Shown here: positions 46,305-58,235 of the stretch, one piece after another
How the letters are laid out: the number at the start of each line of letters is the position of its first letter
How positions within the stretch are numbered: position 1 is the first letter of the stretch
Source of the DNA: Rhynchosporium graminicola
Lineage: Eukaryota; Ascomycota; Leotiomycetes; Helotiales; Ploettnerulaceae
Assembly: GCA_900074885.1 (NCBI GenBank)
Contig: FJUW01000003.1
Span: 835,273-899,272 of the forward strand
DNA: 64,000 nucleotides
Reading direction: 5' to 3'
The notes under the pieces: generated by a model
What the model was told of the DNA's origin: nothing
What the model saw: only the letters and a program-made list of their open reading frames with translations
Databases searched by the model: none
Position numbers and translations under genes: made by a program

Positions 46305-47663
46305 ATGGCAGAACCAGAGCCCTCAAAGTTTGCAATCCATGAAGCAGCTCGAGATGGCAGAAGTAAGCTATTTGACAACTTTCCATCTAAATACCCCTCC
46401 TTCATACCCCACCACGTACATTCTTGTCTAACTACTCAAAGCTCAAATCGTGGAATCACTATTAGCTGTAAGCTTCTTTGAGACCTTGGGGTCTTCTCAT
46501 TTGGATGAGATTAAAGAAGCATTGTGCTGAAGATTTCTTGCTTTGATAGGCCAACCCCAAGCTAGCTCAGCGTGTTGACGATGATGGCCGTTTGCCGCTG
46601 CACTGGGCTGTCTCTTATAATCATCTCGAAATTGCAAAACTGCTTGCAAACACGAAGGACTTTGATGCTGATGTCCAGGTATGTACTTTCTTACTTGCAT
46701 CTGGAGAGGAACATTCTGGAGTTTTTAGAAGTCAACTTTGAGCAACATAAGAAGTTTTGTCAAAGTCACATGAGGCTGATGCTATCTTTCTATAGGACGG
46801 ATCAGGATGGACACCGTTGATGATAGCAGTCAGCTTAAAAGATGGCGAAGAGCTGGTCGAACTTTTGTTAAGGAAAGACGCAGATGTCAATGCAAAGAGT
46901 CCGTCTTTATTCCCATCCAACGCATCTTAGCTCAAAGGCATCACTAACAACCACCCAGACTTCACCGGCCAAGTAAGCACCACTTTCCACCCCGAATTTT
47001 CCCAAACCTTATGAAACTAACTCTACCCGAAGACAGCACTCCACTTCATCTCCTCCAAAAAGAACATCGACCTTGCCCGTCGGCTCCTAGACCATAAACC
47101 CCCCGCCTCCGCACGCGTGAAAGACAAGCGTGGTCAATATGCCATCCATCGCGCCGCGGCTGTAGGATCAGTCCCTATCGTCGAGCTGCTAATCAAGAAC
47201 AAGAGTCCGCTAGATGCAAGTGATGTTGCGGGACAGACGCCTTTGCATCATGCTGTTGCTGAGGGTCATGGTATGCTATTCCTTTTAACCATTGATATTT
47301 TTCTGATACTTCTGTGCTGTTCCACTTCTTTGCCTCGGTACATCTCGAACTCTCATGCTTCAAAGCTTCTCTTAGATTCCCAATACGAGACAGTCTGCGC
47401 CTTGAGCGGAGCGGGCGAACGTTCCAGCACATCTTACTCTTCTCGTGCCCTGTCCCTCCTTAGAATTCACATCCGATACATGCGAATTGCCTTGCTTACA
47501 TGAATTTCTAGGAGACACAGCAGTAGCCCTACTCAAGGCCGGTGCCGATATCGAGAAGAAGGATGATAGTGGCTTCTTAGCTTTAGATTTAGCACCGGAT
47601 TCGCAGGTCAAGAAGTATATTTTGAAGACATGTGAGATGGAAGGAATTGAGATCACATTGTAG
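46305..47663 (+). CDS. NAS6: 26S proteasome assembly chaperone NAS6 / gankyrin (ankyrin repeats)
   Basis: Ankyrin-repeat chaperone that binds Rpt3 during assembly of the proteasome regulatory particle. Exons are 46305-46362, 46442-46467 (26 nt), 46550-46678, 46796-46898, 46959-46972 (14 nt), 47033-47270 and 47512-47663 (239 aa, close to yeast and human gankyrin). Splicing restores a continuous series of ankyrin repeats: FAIHEAARDGR, RLPLHWAVSYNHLEIAKLLA, GWTPLMIAVS, TALHFISSKKNIDLARRLL, QYAIHRAAAVGSVPIVELLI and QTPLHHAVAEGHGDTAVALL. The sixth intron is long for this region (241 bp). The 14-nt exon is supported by phase and by completing VNAKNFTGQTALHF. Assignment is firm; small exons are predictions. 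Confidence 0.9.
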
Positions 47664-48419
47664 AGGAAGGAGACCTCACCGGTACATTTGCTGGTGGCAA
47701 AGAGAGAAGGCAAAGGGAGAGGCATGAATCACATCGGAGCTGGCGATTGAGTACTCGTGAGAAAAATTACGATCACAAAATTCGAGGACCTGAATGGAGG
47801 GAGGGCTTGGGGGCGAAAGATTTTGACTAAGAAGGATTCAGAAGATTGGCGAAGACGCGTCACTTTGTATTATCTACTTACTGGATTGCGTCATTTCCAG
47901 CAAAACGCTTCTCAGATTTATATCTACGACACTCCCGAAATTGACCCACTTGCGAGTTTTCAGAGCACAGTTGTTCTGTTCTATTCTATTCTATTCCATT
48001 CAATTCCCTATCCTCATCCCAAATCCCACCTCAATACATCTTTCATTCATAATTGTACGTTGAAAGGATGACTCAAAGCCTCGATAAGTGTAAATGATAA
48101 GCAGACTACAGTACAAGTACACTAGACGATACCAAAGCCCGAAGAAAATAAAAATCTGCAAGCGCAAGCTTTCGCAGAAGAGAAAAAATGGCACCGCCAA
48201 TGTCGAAGAAGTACAAGATGCTCTCTCCTCATCTAGAAGGGAAAGACACAAACCGCCGCTAGCAAAGTACATCCTCGACTTCCTCCTCCCTATCGTATCA
48301 CAAGAAAAGAAGTAGATGTCCAAGAAGTTTCAGCAAATAGCTGTTCGAACTCCCGAGTCCGTTTCTATGAATCTCGAAGAACTCTCCTGGAGGTTCAGTT
48401 ACTTCCCCTGTACTCGGGT
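47664..48419. other. Tail-to-tail spacer, about 0.75 kb
   Basis: Lies between the NAS6 and TMF1-like 3' ends. Contains a short TTCTA pentamer run at about 47976-47998. No gene. Confidence 0.5.
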
Positions 48420-51253
48420 CTACTTCAGCGTAGTCTCCACCAACTCCCGATACATGGCCTTCAAATCCTGCACATCCCCCATCAACTCATCGACCCTCTC
48501 GCTCTTCTCCCCCAGCATCTCAAGCGTAATCTCATACCTCTTCCCCAAAACATCGATCTGGCTCTCCAATTCCGCCTTCACTTTGTCCAACTCCCGTTTC
48601 TGCTCTACCTCTTTCATGAGCGCGACTATCTCAGCGCGAGCTTCGTCACGCTGTGCTGCTAGGCGAGCGAGGTCTTCTTTTGTAGCGACTTTCTCGCTTT
48701 CGAGTCGGCGCACGGCGGAGGACATGCGTTCCACGAGCTGGACGCTGGGACCGGCACCGGCGGTAGAGACGGAGATCATGTCGTTGATGGTTTGGTGGGG
48801 GGAAGAGGGGGAGGTGGTTTGTTCGAAGAAATCGTCGTTTTCGGTATTGATGCTTGGGGAATCCGTGGTCTCTCCATTATGGTTATGGTTATCATTATGG
48901 TTCTGAGTCTCTTTAGTAGTTGTAAGAGATTGTGAGGAGTCTTGACGTATGGGCGTGCCGTTCCCAGAGGATTTACCAAGTGGTTGCCTGGAAGAACGGC
49001 GGGCTGGAAACCCGCTTGTTAGAGGCATGTCATTATTTACAGAGCGCCCGGATGTTCGTCTCATTTGTAGATTTTGGAGACCAAGATATTCGGATGTCAG
49101 ACCTCTTCGTGTTGATGCGGGGGACTCTGCTCTGTAGCTGTATGGGGCTGAGGTTTGGGCCTCTTCCTGTAGCTTCTGTCTTTCTTCTTCGATGCGGTTC
49201 TGCATCTCGGACTTCCAGGCTTGCTTTTCTTGCTCGAAAGAAGCTTTGGCTTCTATCAAGGCGGCTTCGGCTGCTTCGGCTCTCTGCTGCAAGGTGTCGA
49301 GTTTTGCTTTGTGCTCTGCTAGCTCTTGCTGGAAACTAGGCATTTTCGAGCGCGATTCTTCTAGTTCATCTTCATTGCGTTTGGCCTTGAGCGTCTGTAA
49401 AATGTAAGTGGATATTATACACCATAGGATTTTGTGACACATACCACTTCTCGAGCTTTCTTTCTGATATCAGCCTCTCTTCGGGTAGCCTCATCCCTTT
49501 CTTTCTCAAGATTCGAAGCCCTTGCAAGAAGTGAAGCTTCAATACCCTGCCAATTCTCACTGGCAACCGAATACTGTGACTGCAAAGTCTCGATCTGTCT
49601 CAACAATTTCGCCTGTGCATCACCTGTAGCTCCAGACGAGACTTCCTCCGCCCTGGCTCTCATGACTTCCAATTTGCTTTCCAGCATTTGCTGCTCAGTT
49701 TTCATCTCAAGTTCCGTCATACGGGCCTTTTCAAGGTCCTTCTCCATCTTCTCCCTCAGCTCCTTGATCTGAGCTTGTGCTCTGTCCGCTACCAGTTTAT
49801 TCTCGATCTTAAGATTCGCAATGTCATCTTCGAGCTCTGCAGCGCGCTTTTTCTCAGCCTCAAGAGCTTCATTGGCAGCCTTCATCTCGACTTCCTTCCC
49901 TTGAGCAATGACTTCGTCTAATTCCGCTTCCAACTCTATGAGGGCCGAGTCTTTGAGCTGATTAGCAGATTTGAGCGTGTCAATCTCTTTTTGCAACAGC
50001 TGATTCTCCTTTTGCTTCTCATTCAATCCTTTCTCAAAGGTCTCAGCCCTCTTCCACCGTTCCGTAACAATGGCGACATCTCGTTCAGCCACCTCCTGCT
50101 TGTTCTTGGCTTCTTCAACCAGTTTACTATCCTCTTGAATCTTTGCTCGTAGTTTCTTGATCGTAGTAAGTTGGTTTAGTTCCCTTTTTGACAGTTTTTG
50201 GCCCTCCTCCAGTAACAGTGCAATCTGCTCTTCCTTGTCTGCGAGCTTCTTTTCTAAACTACCACTCGGGGCAGATCCACTTGCTTTCCGTGCAGCTTCG
50301 GCGCCCTCCTTAGCCAGGTACTGTAATTTAGACTGTAGAGCATCTATCCTTTCGATGTATCCGTGCACCTCTTCCTGCCGCTGTAGCTCAGAAGTCTCAT
50401 AGTCTGATTGTAATTGCTTTAGGGCCACTTCGTACTCTGCTGGGGTCTTGGTACCCAGCAATCCGAGATCTGGTCGTTCTCCGGAAGGTAAATCCACCGA
50501 AGGTTGTGAACTGGGTTGTATAGCTGAGTCGATCGAGTCTCGAGGTATACTCGACCTTGTAGATTCCGCTGAAGGTCTTGGGGAAGCCTCAGCTTCAGAT
50601 GTAAGGACAGGTCCGTTGGGCACTTGCTGGGCCTCTACTTCTTGCACAGACTCAATAATCGGAGTTCCAGGTTGCACAGCAATAGATGGAGCATCCAGTT
50701 GTGCCGCCTTCAAATCACCCGTATCCACTGATACCTCTGGAACCGTCTCTTGCGCAACATCATTGGATTCTATGTGTGAAACAGGCGCTGGCGCATCGAT
50801 ACTTTGTCTGGGACTGCTGCTCACAGTAGCAGGGCTCGCAGCCCGAGATGGCACGCCTGAAGAAAGGGCCAGGGAGTCCGGTCGTTCAGGTTTCTGCGCC
50901 GAGTTCTTCGCAGCAATTGCTCTTGCCAGCCGTTCTTGTAATCGATCATTCGCTCTGTTGCCTGCCGAAGCTGTCTTGGGAACACCTATAGCACAATGGA
51001 ATCAGCAAGCATTCCTCCTCCCTCTACCCAACTCAATCCCTTGGAATTAGGCATACGCACCTCCATCCGTTTTCGCAGGAGGCACCGAGAGCGCAGCAGT
51101 CCCAGCTTTCTTTTGCCCAGCTTGTTGCGCCTGTATCTGTGCCTGTTCTTCCACTCCCTCCGCCAGAATATTGTCCAGCCTCGACTCCACACCCGCAACA
51201 GCTTGTGAGAGGAAGTTGCCCCATCTAGAGGTTTGTTTCGCAGGCGCTGCCAT
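48420..51253 (-). CDS. TMF1-like golgin (Golgi coiled-coil tether; yeast Sgm1-like)
   Basis: Predicted peripheral Golgi coiled-coil protein of the TMF/ARA160 family, which binds Rab6-type GTPases and tethers vesicles. Exons are 51253-51061, 50985-49445 and 49394-48420 (902 aa), with introns of 75 and 50 bp. The N-terminus matches the family (RWGNFLSQAVAGVESRLDNI). A Ser/Pro/Glu-rich disordered stretch covers about 90-290. A long coiled coil covers about 290-640 (ELNQLTTIKKLRAKIQEDSK), followed by a second charged helix and a low-complexity Ser/Thr/Asn region. The C-terminal TMF-TATA-binding-type domain covers the last 110 residues (VQLVERMSSAVRRLESEKVA; ending AMYRELVETTLK). Family call is good; Golgi location is by homology. 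Confidence 0.88.
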
Positions 51254-52232
51254 TTTCTCTCTACCGATCTAGGCAGGTGATAACCACACTCTCCACAAGT
51301 AGTCTCGAAGGTCGAGACCGCGTCCAGGTCCAGTCGTGTGGAAGAATGCCTGCGTGGTTCAATCCGGGTGAATTCGCTATCGCGGGAACATTTAATCTAG
51401 CAGTCGTACCGACTATAGAGCTTAGTTTGCGAACAATTGAATTTACTCGGGAATTATCATTCTACGATTTCGAGATTATGAGGATATTCTGCAGCTTGGT
51501 AAAGAGAGAGACGCAGCAATTCTTAGGAGGAACGAGGTCCTTAGGTATATTTCCTATTCAGTTGCGAGGCATGATGAGCAAGGCATGGCGTACATATTTG
51601 GAGATGCCACGAATCGCTAAACCTTCTAGGCTACAGGACAAGGGACCATCTACCCCCTACCACGAGGTTACTATGACTACGGAGGCTATTCAAGGTCATG
51701 CCAATGTATCTTTGGCCTGACTCCTGAGCAATGATATTTAAATTCAAGATAAATCAAATTCTGAAAAAAGAAAAGAACACAGATTTTCTATTTATTTAAG
51801 TCTTTAAAGAGTTGCGTGACTTTTAAAATATAAGTCCTAGCAGTGTCCTGTAATATTTTCGTGACTCCCCGAATCGAGTTGTAACCCAAGTTTATACTTC
51901 TCCCTTTTATTTCGCCGGAGACGAACGTCCGTAGCTCGGTTATTACATGAGAGACATGTGGTCTATTGAGCTTGTGATGCTAAGTGTAAAAGTAGGTAGA
52001 TTCTAAAGTTTGTGAAAATAGTTTCATGTTGTGTTAGATTGAATGCTCTTCGGAAACCCTGTCTGAGTGACCACGATAGAGACTGTCCATTCCAGGAAAA
52101 CGCTTTCTTTATCAATATCTCAGCAGATGGGCGTCGAAGAAACCATGTAAGGGGTATATATAATTGTATGCACGCAAGCCGTTCAAGTTCGTCTAATGGG
52201 TTAGCCGAAGTTCTTTCATTAGCTCTTTAAAC
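51254..52232. other. Spacer, about 1 kb
   Basis: A 147-residue plus frame at 51277-51720 begins directly opposite the TMF1-like start and shows no domain, so it is not called. About 51730-51860 is AT-rich. Confidence 0.5.
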
Positions 52233-53607
52233 TTACTTTCTGCCTTCTCGGCTCCCATGGCCACGGCCATTTCCATTGGTACGGTTGCCATTCGTAAGAG
52301 TATGTCCATTCGTATGCCCGTCATTGTGTTCGTCATCGGTATAGTCATCGGTATAACTATGGGTATAGCCATTCGTGTAGCCATTCGTCCACTTTGGAGC
52401 CCTCTTCCTGTCCGCATCCTCCATTGAGATTACTTCTGGAAGGCGGAAGATCGATGTCCAGTCGAGGACATATTCGTCTTGTCGTTCATTCAGACAGTGT
52501 CGTAACCAAATCGCCCAGACAATATAGTAATATGCACCGACTCCTGTCATCAAATGCCTAGTCCAGTCAGCAGAGCAATTCCAGACCACCATCTTGGAAC
52601 CAATCTCACCAGTAACCATGCCCCTCAAGAAGTATTCCCCATGGCAATCCAATCTGATGTCTCCAACTACGAAGTGTTGAGCAAAAATGATTATCCAAGT
52701 TCCAGAATCCAAATCCACCCAAGAAAATTGCAAGTCCCAAAGCGACCATAGCATACATGTTCTTGAGTGTAGCTCTATCTCTGATATCGTTCTCGAGACG
52801 ATCGGCTACAGTGACGGAACCAGAATCTATTCCTTTTTGGGACTTGGACCCATACTTTTCTCTCAGGGATGGTCTGAGATTGACCTCCATTACCCAGGTA
52901 CTTCGGGCCATGATAGTGATGAGCAGAAGCGCGAAGGTATTTTGATGGAAATTGGGATCTTGAAGGTAGTGGTAGTAAAGCTATTGGCGTTATTAGCAGA
53001 TTTGTGAACTCTTGGCATGCGAACTTACTGTGATGAAGACCGCCAAGAAAAGCAATGCGATACCCAAACACCAACGAACAAGCCTGGATTGGGAAAATGA
53101 GAAAGTGGCATAACACATAATTGTTGCAGTGTAAATCATGGAGAGTTCGTCTAGCAATTGCATGGGATCTTGGCTTGGAGTTAGTGAGGACATATCGGGA
53201 TACACTAAGTGACTTACACTTCAATGTACTGTGAAATGCAAAGGAACCACTTCCGACAAGCAGATCTGTATAATTCAGTTGGCACAGCGCTTGTGAATTG
53301 TGGCCCCTTTAGTACTTACATCCACAGAAGGAAATCACAAAGATACGATCATGGCCATATTTCAGACAGTTCCGGATGCCCCGGACACCCAAAGCAATGA
53401 ACAGCAAGTTGGTGAGTGTATTTACGATTTCAGCTGAGTAGATCGTCGCATAGTAGTCCTCTGCAAATACATTAGAAGTTGAACTTGTTCTAACTGCGGT
53501 GACAAGTTCTGACCTTCACACCAGTTTATTGTTGAAGATACAGGATTCCAATAACCCTCATCCGGCCGAGCTGGAGGATACTCGAAGGATGGCAAGTGAA
53601 AGCCCAT
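52233..53607 (-). CDS. Alkaline ceramidase (YPC1/YDC1/ACER type)
   Basis: Predicted ER/Golgi integral membrane amidase that splits ceramide or phytoceramide into sphingoid base and fatty acid. Exons are 53607-53514, 53460-53320, 53265-53218, 53168-53029, 52980-52610 and 52557-52233 (372 aa). All five introns are 48-54 bp and rejoin conserved motifs. Family landmarks: GYWNPVSSTINWCEEDYYAT at the N-terminus, GSFAFHSTLKYPMQLLDELS (zinc-site His and Asp), and GLPWGILLEGHGYWHLMTG with the C-terminal zinc histidines. About seven membrane helices. After the last helix comes an unusual hydrophilic tail with repeated T-N-G-Y/H and T-D-D-Y/E units. Assignment is firm. Confidence 0.92.
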
Positions 53608-53899
53608 TGTGGACGTCGAAATCAAAAGGATGAGATGGGGATGTTGTCTAAAATGTCCAACCTGGTTCAAGAACAGTCCGTCGCTATCCCCGAGGTATGC
53701 TAGAAATGCTTGGGATATCCCTTCAGATATAGTCGTGGGGTTCAGCTGGTTAGAAAGCTACACACTGATGTTCTCGGGCTAATGTTTGAAGATGAGTCGG
53801 TTAGGAAGTCCGACACACATACTCCATGGTTCAGATAGGCTAGGATAACAAACAAGAGAGTCTGAGAGGGGGTGGAAGGCACGAGCAGAGACAGAGGTC

Positions 53900-53936
53900 G
53901 GAAGGAAGGAAGGAGAGAAGGAAAGAAGGAAAAGAC
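53900..53936 (+). repeat. GGAA/GAAA purine-rich tract
   Basis: Imperfect GGAA tetramers grading into GAAAGAAGG on the plus strand, upstream of the ceramidase gene. Confidence 0.7.
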
Positions 53937-54010
53937 TTCGTACTTGACTTGATTTGTTTGACTGAATAATGCGACCTACCTTACTCGAGTGCGGTGGACC
54001 AAAGCAGATC

Positions 54011-54062
54011 GCACCACACAACCACTAACACCACTAACAGCACTAATACCACTGACACCACC
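54011..54062 (+). repeat. Imperfect 9-bp repeat (ACCACTAAC-like)
   Basis: Five or six imperfect units related to ACCACTAAC/ACTAATACC in a row on the plus strand. Confidence 0.65.
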
Positions 54063-54236
54063 ATGACAAGTACTTAGTCGAGTTAGTATGACGACCTATA
54101 GGTATGAAAACCCCTGCAATAGGGAATATAGAAGTCCACATCCTGCAACGTCATGCATCCAGCAGCATCAGCATCAGCACCCAGGAGTCCGGGAGTCCAG
54201 TCCAGGACCCAGTCAGTAGTCAAGGCTGCCGGCACG

Positions 54237-54304
54237 CACGCCCCATGCCCCCATGCCCCATGCCTCATGCCTCGCGCCTCACGCCTCACGCCCCACGCCT
54301 CAGG
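54237..54304 (+). repeat. Minisatellite of GCCCCATGCC / GCCTCACGCC units
   Basis: Consecutive imperfect 7-10 bp units alternating CCCCATG and CCTCACG. The drift from CATG to CACG units along the array suggests stepwise expansion. Confidence 0.7.
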
Positions 54305-54336
54305 GCTTCGCTTCGATAGGCACCTTTCGTACTCTC

Positions 54337-54370
54337 TACCTAACTACCTACCTACCTACCTACCTAGGTA
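54337..54370 (+). repeat. CCTA tetranucleotide array
   Basis: Plus-strand run of ACCTACCT units ending in the palindrome CCTAGGTAG. It faces an AGGT array of opposite sense a few tens of bases downstream. Confidence 0.85.
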
Positions 54371-54400
54371 GACATTCTACTTACTAAGTACCTAGGTTGT

Positions 54401-54504
54401 AGGCAAGGCAAGGCAAGGTAAGGTAAGGTAAGCTAAGGTAAGGTAAGGTAGGTAGGTAGGTAGGTAGGTAGGTAGGTAGGTAGGTAGGTAGGTAGGTAGG
54501 TAGG
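54401..54504 (+). repeat. AGGCA / AGGTA then AGGT array
   Basis: Starts with AGGCA pentamers, changes to AGGTA pentamers and then to a pure GGTA tetramer run of about 15 units. It is the reverse complement of the CCTA array just upstream, so the pair could fold back. Confidence 0.88.
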
Positions 54505-55478
54505 AATGAATCCAAGCCCCTCCAAGTTACTTCCCCTCCATTGTCGCCGGCATCAAGCCGGCAGCAAGCTGTTACCGAGTGTTGTCCTTCATACACGCTT
54601 CCCCCGAGCCAGAAACCCCACTTCAAACCTTACTATTCGTGAAACTTTCAGATGTTTCTTTCTTGCTGGTATTTTCCCTTTCTTTCAGAGAATGACATCG
54701 AGCTGAAAAACTTTCTGAAAGAGCAGCTTACCTATTACTCATACTGTATAGCATCATGCTTCTTCTCGACCACTATCCTTAATCCGTATGACCGTATCCA
54801 GCCCGGCCACGGAAACCTCGGGAACTACATACCTAGCTAGCCATTACGAGGGCCTCATCGAAGATGTGCCGTGCCTCGGAACCCTAGCAAGGATTACCAA
54901 GTCTTGGCGATGTCGGCTAAATATTTGCTGACTGACAAATCCATACCTAGTGAGAATCACCTATCCTCGGCTTATAATTCTTGAAAATGACATTCGGACT
55001 TTTGGGTTCGAGGTACATGTTCATCTCTCCCCTGCTTCAAATAGGATATGGTTTTTGCTTTCGTGTCAACCTCTTGATCTTCGCTGACCCTGCAAGTAAA
55101 AGGTTTAAAGATCGTCCTCGAGCCGTCTTGGTGGCTTGACCCAAGCGTGAAAAACTTCGGAGAAACCTCCAATGAACGATGACCAATCAACCATCGGGTG
55201 GGTCAAGCGCTTAACACCGATTGGCCAGGCCCTTGTGAGAAATTGAAACCCGACACAGAGCACTGGAGGCTGACGATGTAGCGACCAGGAGCTTTGTCGA
55301 GCTTCACGTGCCAGCCATTCACTCAGCAGCAGCACATGATCACGCATCCAAAACACACTTACTAGTTGCGAGATTTCAGCAAGCGAGCGAGCCAGGTAGT
55401 CAGTCGATTTGAGGCATCAGCGCAGATCATCCGAACAGGTTTCCAGATACACAGCCTTGAGCTCGGAGAATCTTCAAG

Positions 55479-56164
55479 ATGTCTATCTCAAACGAAGCTC
55501 TTCAAAAGGTACCCATCAGCGACTCAATTTTCATTCTACTCATGGTCGACTGGCTGGCTCCACTTCACAGTCTGTTTCTGAAAGCCGTTTTTTTAACACA
55601 TCATTTATTTAGCTGGTCCAAGAGATTGAGAATCAAGCCCTCCAGTCTCAGCAACAAATCGGCATCGTCAGATCTCAAATCGCAATCAAGCAGCGCGAGA
55701 TTCGCAAGCTTGAATTGACAGCAAAGGAGGTATCCGAGCTGCCTTCGGATACCAACATGTACGAGGGTGTAGGCAAGATGTAAGGTCACATGTCTTTTCA
55801 CATCTTCCTCCCATCATTTTTCTCTCTCCTTGAATTCTTCCGCCCTCACATGAGCATACGCACCATCCACCTCGAGTCAGGCCAAGTCACGATTAACAAA
55901 TGATCACGAGTCCTATTCAAGCCCTGGAGAATCAAGGAGCATTTTGTGTGACGCATGCATGAATTTCAGTCTCAACTTTACTAAATCGTGTACAGGTTCG
56001 TCTTCAGCCCTACCAACGAAGTAAATTCCCGCCTGGCGACCGAAACACGCACCCTCTCATCAGAAGTCGACAATCTCGGCAAGCGGCTCCTGTATCTCGA
56101 GACGACGTTCAAGAATAGCCGCGAGCATATGGACCAGATCTTCAAGAGCGGAGGACGTGCATGA
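55479..56164 (+). CDS. PFD1: Prefoldin subunit 1 (beta-type)
   Basis: Small beta-type prefoldin subunit of the actin/tubulin co-chaperone. Exons are 55479-55508 (30 nt), 55613-55779 and 55996-56164 (121 aa, the family's usual size). Introns are 104 bp (GTACCC donor) and 216 bp (GTAAGG donor). The two long helices are evident (ENQALQSQQQIGIVRSQIAI; SEVDNLGKRLLYLETTFKNS), joined by the short hairpin MYEGVGKMFVFSP typical of the beta subunit. The GVGKMF motif is recreated exactly by the second splice, which supports the model. The first donor is weak but keeps phase and yields the expected N-terminus. The gene is isolated in repeat-rich spacer DNA. Confidence 0.88.
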
Positions 56165-57547
56165 GGGGAGAATTGGAGAAGGGAGGGGAGGGATGAGGCG
56201 TCGCACGTGCTTGCCCTCAGCTTGTCATGTTTGTCAGGGAGGTATTTCTTGGATCTGGGATCGGGCATGTGTTCTGGCTGGGTTAGATCTGGGCAGAGAT
56301 CGTGAAACCGTGAAGCAGGAACTCCCGTCTTATGGAACTTGAGCTGTCACCCACCAGCCGTTCGGTAGACACAGCATAGCCCAAACCATCCAACCGAAGG
56401 ATCAGGAGGAAGTGGCAACCAGAGTCTATCAAAGCAGCACCAGAAACCAAAATAGAAACTTACCTGTCTAATTTCCAATGCGTTTCATCTTCTCCCAGTC
56501 GTGACAAATCATGCAAGCGGTCTCGTTTTCACCGTCCGTCTTCGCCCTCAGCTTCGGGGGCCGAAAATCTAGCACATGGCGAGGGTTGCTCAGCTCCTGG
56601 ATCCTGTCATTCATGTCATGCAAATGTAATCTGAGGGGTTGCCAAGTCAGGAAAAGAAAGAATTTGATACAGAAGAACTTAACACCACGGCGGTTATTTT
56701 TTTCTCCAGGAGATCATAGAAATTCGATTTCGTTGTTTGGGTCAAGGTCTTGGTTACTCGGCGGCTTCTAGCCTTCTGGTACTCGGTGAAGCTGCACGTA
56801 GGTAGGCAGGCAACGAACGACTGCCTGCAGCTAGCAGCAGATTGCCAGCGCAGACACCGACCGACTCGTTCTTGAAAAGTGCGTGCACTACAGCATTATT
56901 GAGGCATCATCGAAAGGGGGAAAGAAAGAGATCCATGAGCGCCTTGCTCTAGATTTTCTTATCGCAAGAAAAAAAAAGTAAACTAACTAGGTACCTTGAG
57001 TATATATAAAAAAAAAAGCTATCCTCACCCCTCATCATACACACACACCGATGTAAAATCAACAGGTCCGTCAAAATTCATTCTATATAACCTGGAGATG
57101 GAGTCATGCCGAACTGCTTGATCAGCTCGCTCTCGGTATTCCATCGTCACCTTAACTTGCTTGTTCTATCTTTACTTAGTTTTGATTCTGCTTATTGGAG
57201 CGCTGGGGACCATTTCTCAGGATGCCTACCTAGGTATTGACCCACTATAAAATAAAGATTCGTCCCACTGGTGAATTAGTCTAGAGAAAGGAAAGCGTAA
57301 AGTCTACTACTCACTTCACTTGTATGCGGGCCGATCCCCCCTAAGCCTAAGCGTATCGCGGGCTATATTATAGTTACCGGGTTAGTTAGATGAGTAGCCG
57401 CGCAGTATCAAGCATTTCCTTGGGATTTTCCACGAGGTCAACAGCTTAGTTGTTTCATGAAAGTTGATTTCAATCTGTTAGAACAATCGTAGGTCAGGTA
57501 CCTACCTACCTAACCTACCCACCTATGATATTCCAACCCAATCTAAC

Positions 57548-57567
57548 CTCTCTCTCTCTCTCTCTCT
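57548..57567 (+). repeat. CT dinucleotide repeat
   Basis: About ten CT units on the plus strand. Confidence 0.85.
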
Positions 57568-57651
57568 GTGCACGATCTGTGAGGTCGCTTTTTACGAGAG
57601 GGGAGCTAGGGTATTGCTGCAGATTTTGCAGTAGCCTGACTGGCTGACTTG

Positions 57652-57700
57652 TCCAGTCCCAGTCCCAGTCCCAGTCCCAGTCCCAGTCCTAGTCCCAGTT
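57652..57700 (+). repeat. CCCAGT hexamer array
   Basis: About eight tandem CCCAGT units with one CCTAGT variant. Confidence 0.88.
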
Positions 57701-57876
57701 GAGGCGTGTTTATATACCTCCTCTCTGGGCCCAAATGACCCCACTCCACACCTACTGTACAGTAGAGGCGGGTATTCATATCTCTCATGGCTGGCCTATC
57801 AAGTTTAAGGAAGAATACCTACATACCTAGTATGTGGTGAGAGCTGTGCCACACCCAAAGCCCGGGAACGGTGTGG

Positions 57877-57914
57877 GTTGGTGGTGGTGGTAGTGGTGGT
57901 GGTGGTGGTGGTGT
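57877..57914 (+). repeat. GGT trinucleotide repeat
   Basis: About twelve GGT/GTG units with one TAG interruption. Confidence 0.85.
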
Positions 57915-57957
57915 CACTTCTCCTCTCCCGTCCATGGTCTTTGTATTCGTGTCAAGA

Positions 57958-57978
57958 CAGTGAGTGAGTGAGTGAGTG
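57958..57978 (+). repeat. GTGA tetranucleotide repeat
   Basis: Five GTGA units. Confidence 0.8.
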
Positions 57979-58097
57979 GTATGAAGGGCATTTCCTGTTT
58001 ACGAGTTGGTAGATTGGAACGCTACGTCAAGTCAAGCTTGCAAGTGCTTATGCAGCTTCTTAAGTCTTGTAACATAAGGTAAACTGGAAATGCTAGG

Positions 58098-58121
58098 ACC
58101 ATTCACCATTCACCATTCACC
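58098..58121 (+). repeat. CACCATT heptamer repeat
   Basis: Three consecutive ATTCACC units directly followed by an AGGTAGGTACCTACCT palindrome. Confidence 0.8.
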
Positions 58122-58210
58122 AAGGTAGGTACCTACCTACCCACCTACAACCCATCCATCTAAAGAGCCAATGTATGTGGCGCGCGGCATCGTGGATCAG
58201 GATGCGATAG

Positions 58211-58235
58211 ACCAGACCAGACCAGACCAGACCAG
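58211..58235 (+). repeat. ACCAG pentamer repeat
   Basis: Five perfect ACCAG units. Confidence 0.85.

Larger units (their letters stand above)
53608..55478. other. Repeat-rich spacer, about 1.9 kb
   Basis: No gene recognised. Contains several simple repeats listed separately, and two copies of the CCTAGGT/CCTAGCT motif. Short frames here are mostly products of the repeats. Confidence 0.55.

Noticed and set aside
51277..51720. 147-residue plus-strand ORF opposite the TMF1-like start
   Set aside because: No domain, signal or homology recognised; it sits in the promoter region of the golgin gene and its composition looks random.
54337..54504. Telomere or subtelomere repeat
   Set aside because: Units are CCTA/AGGT tetramers and AGGTA pentamers, not TTAGGG, and the arrays lie internally between ordinary genes.
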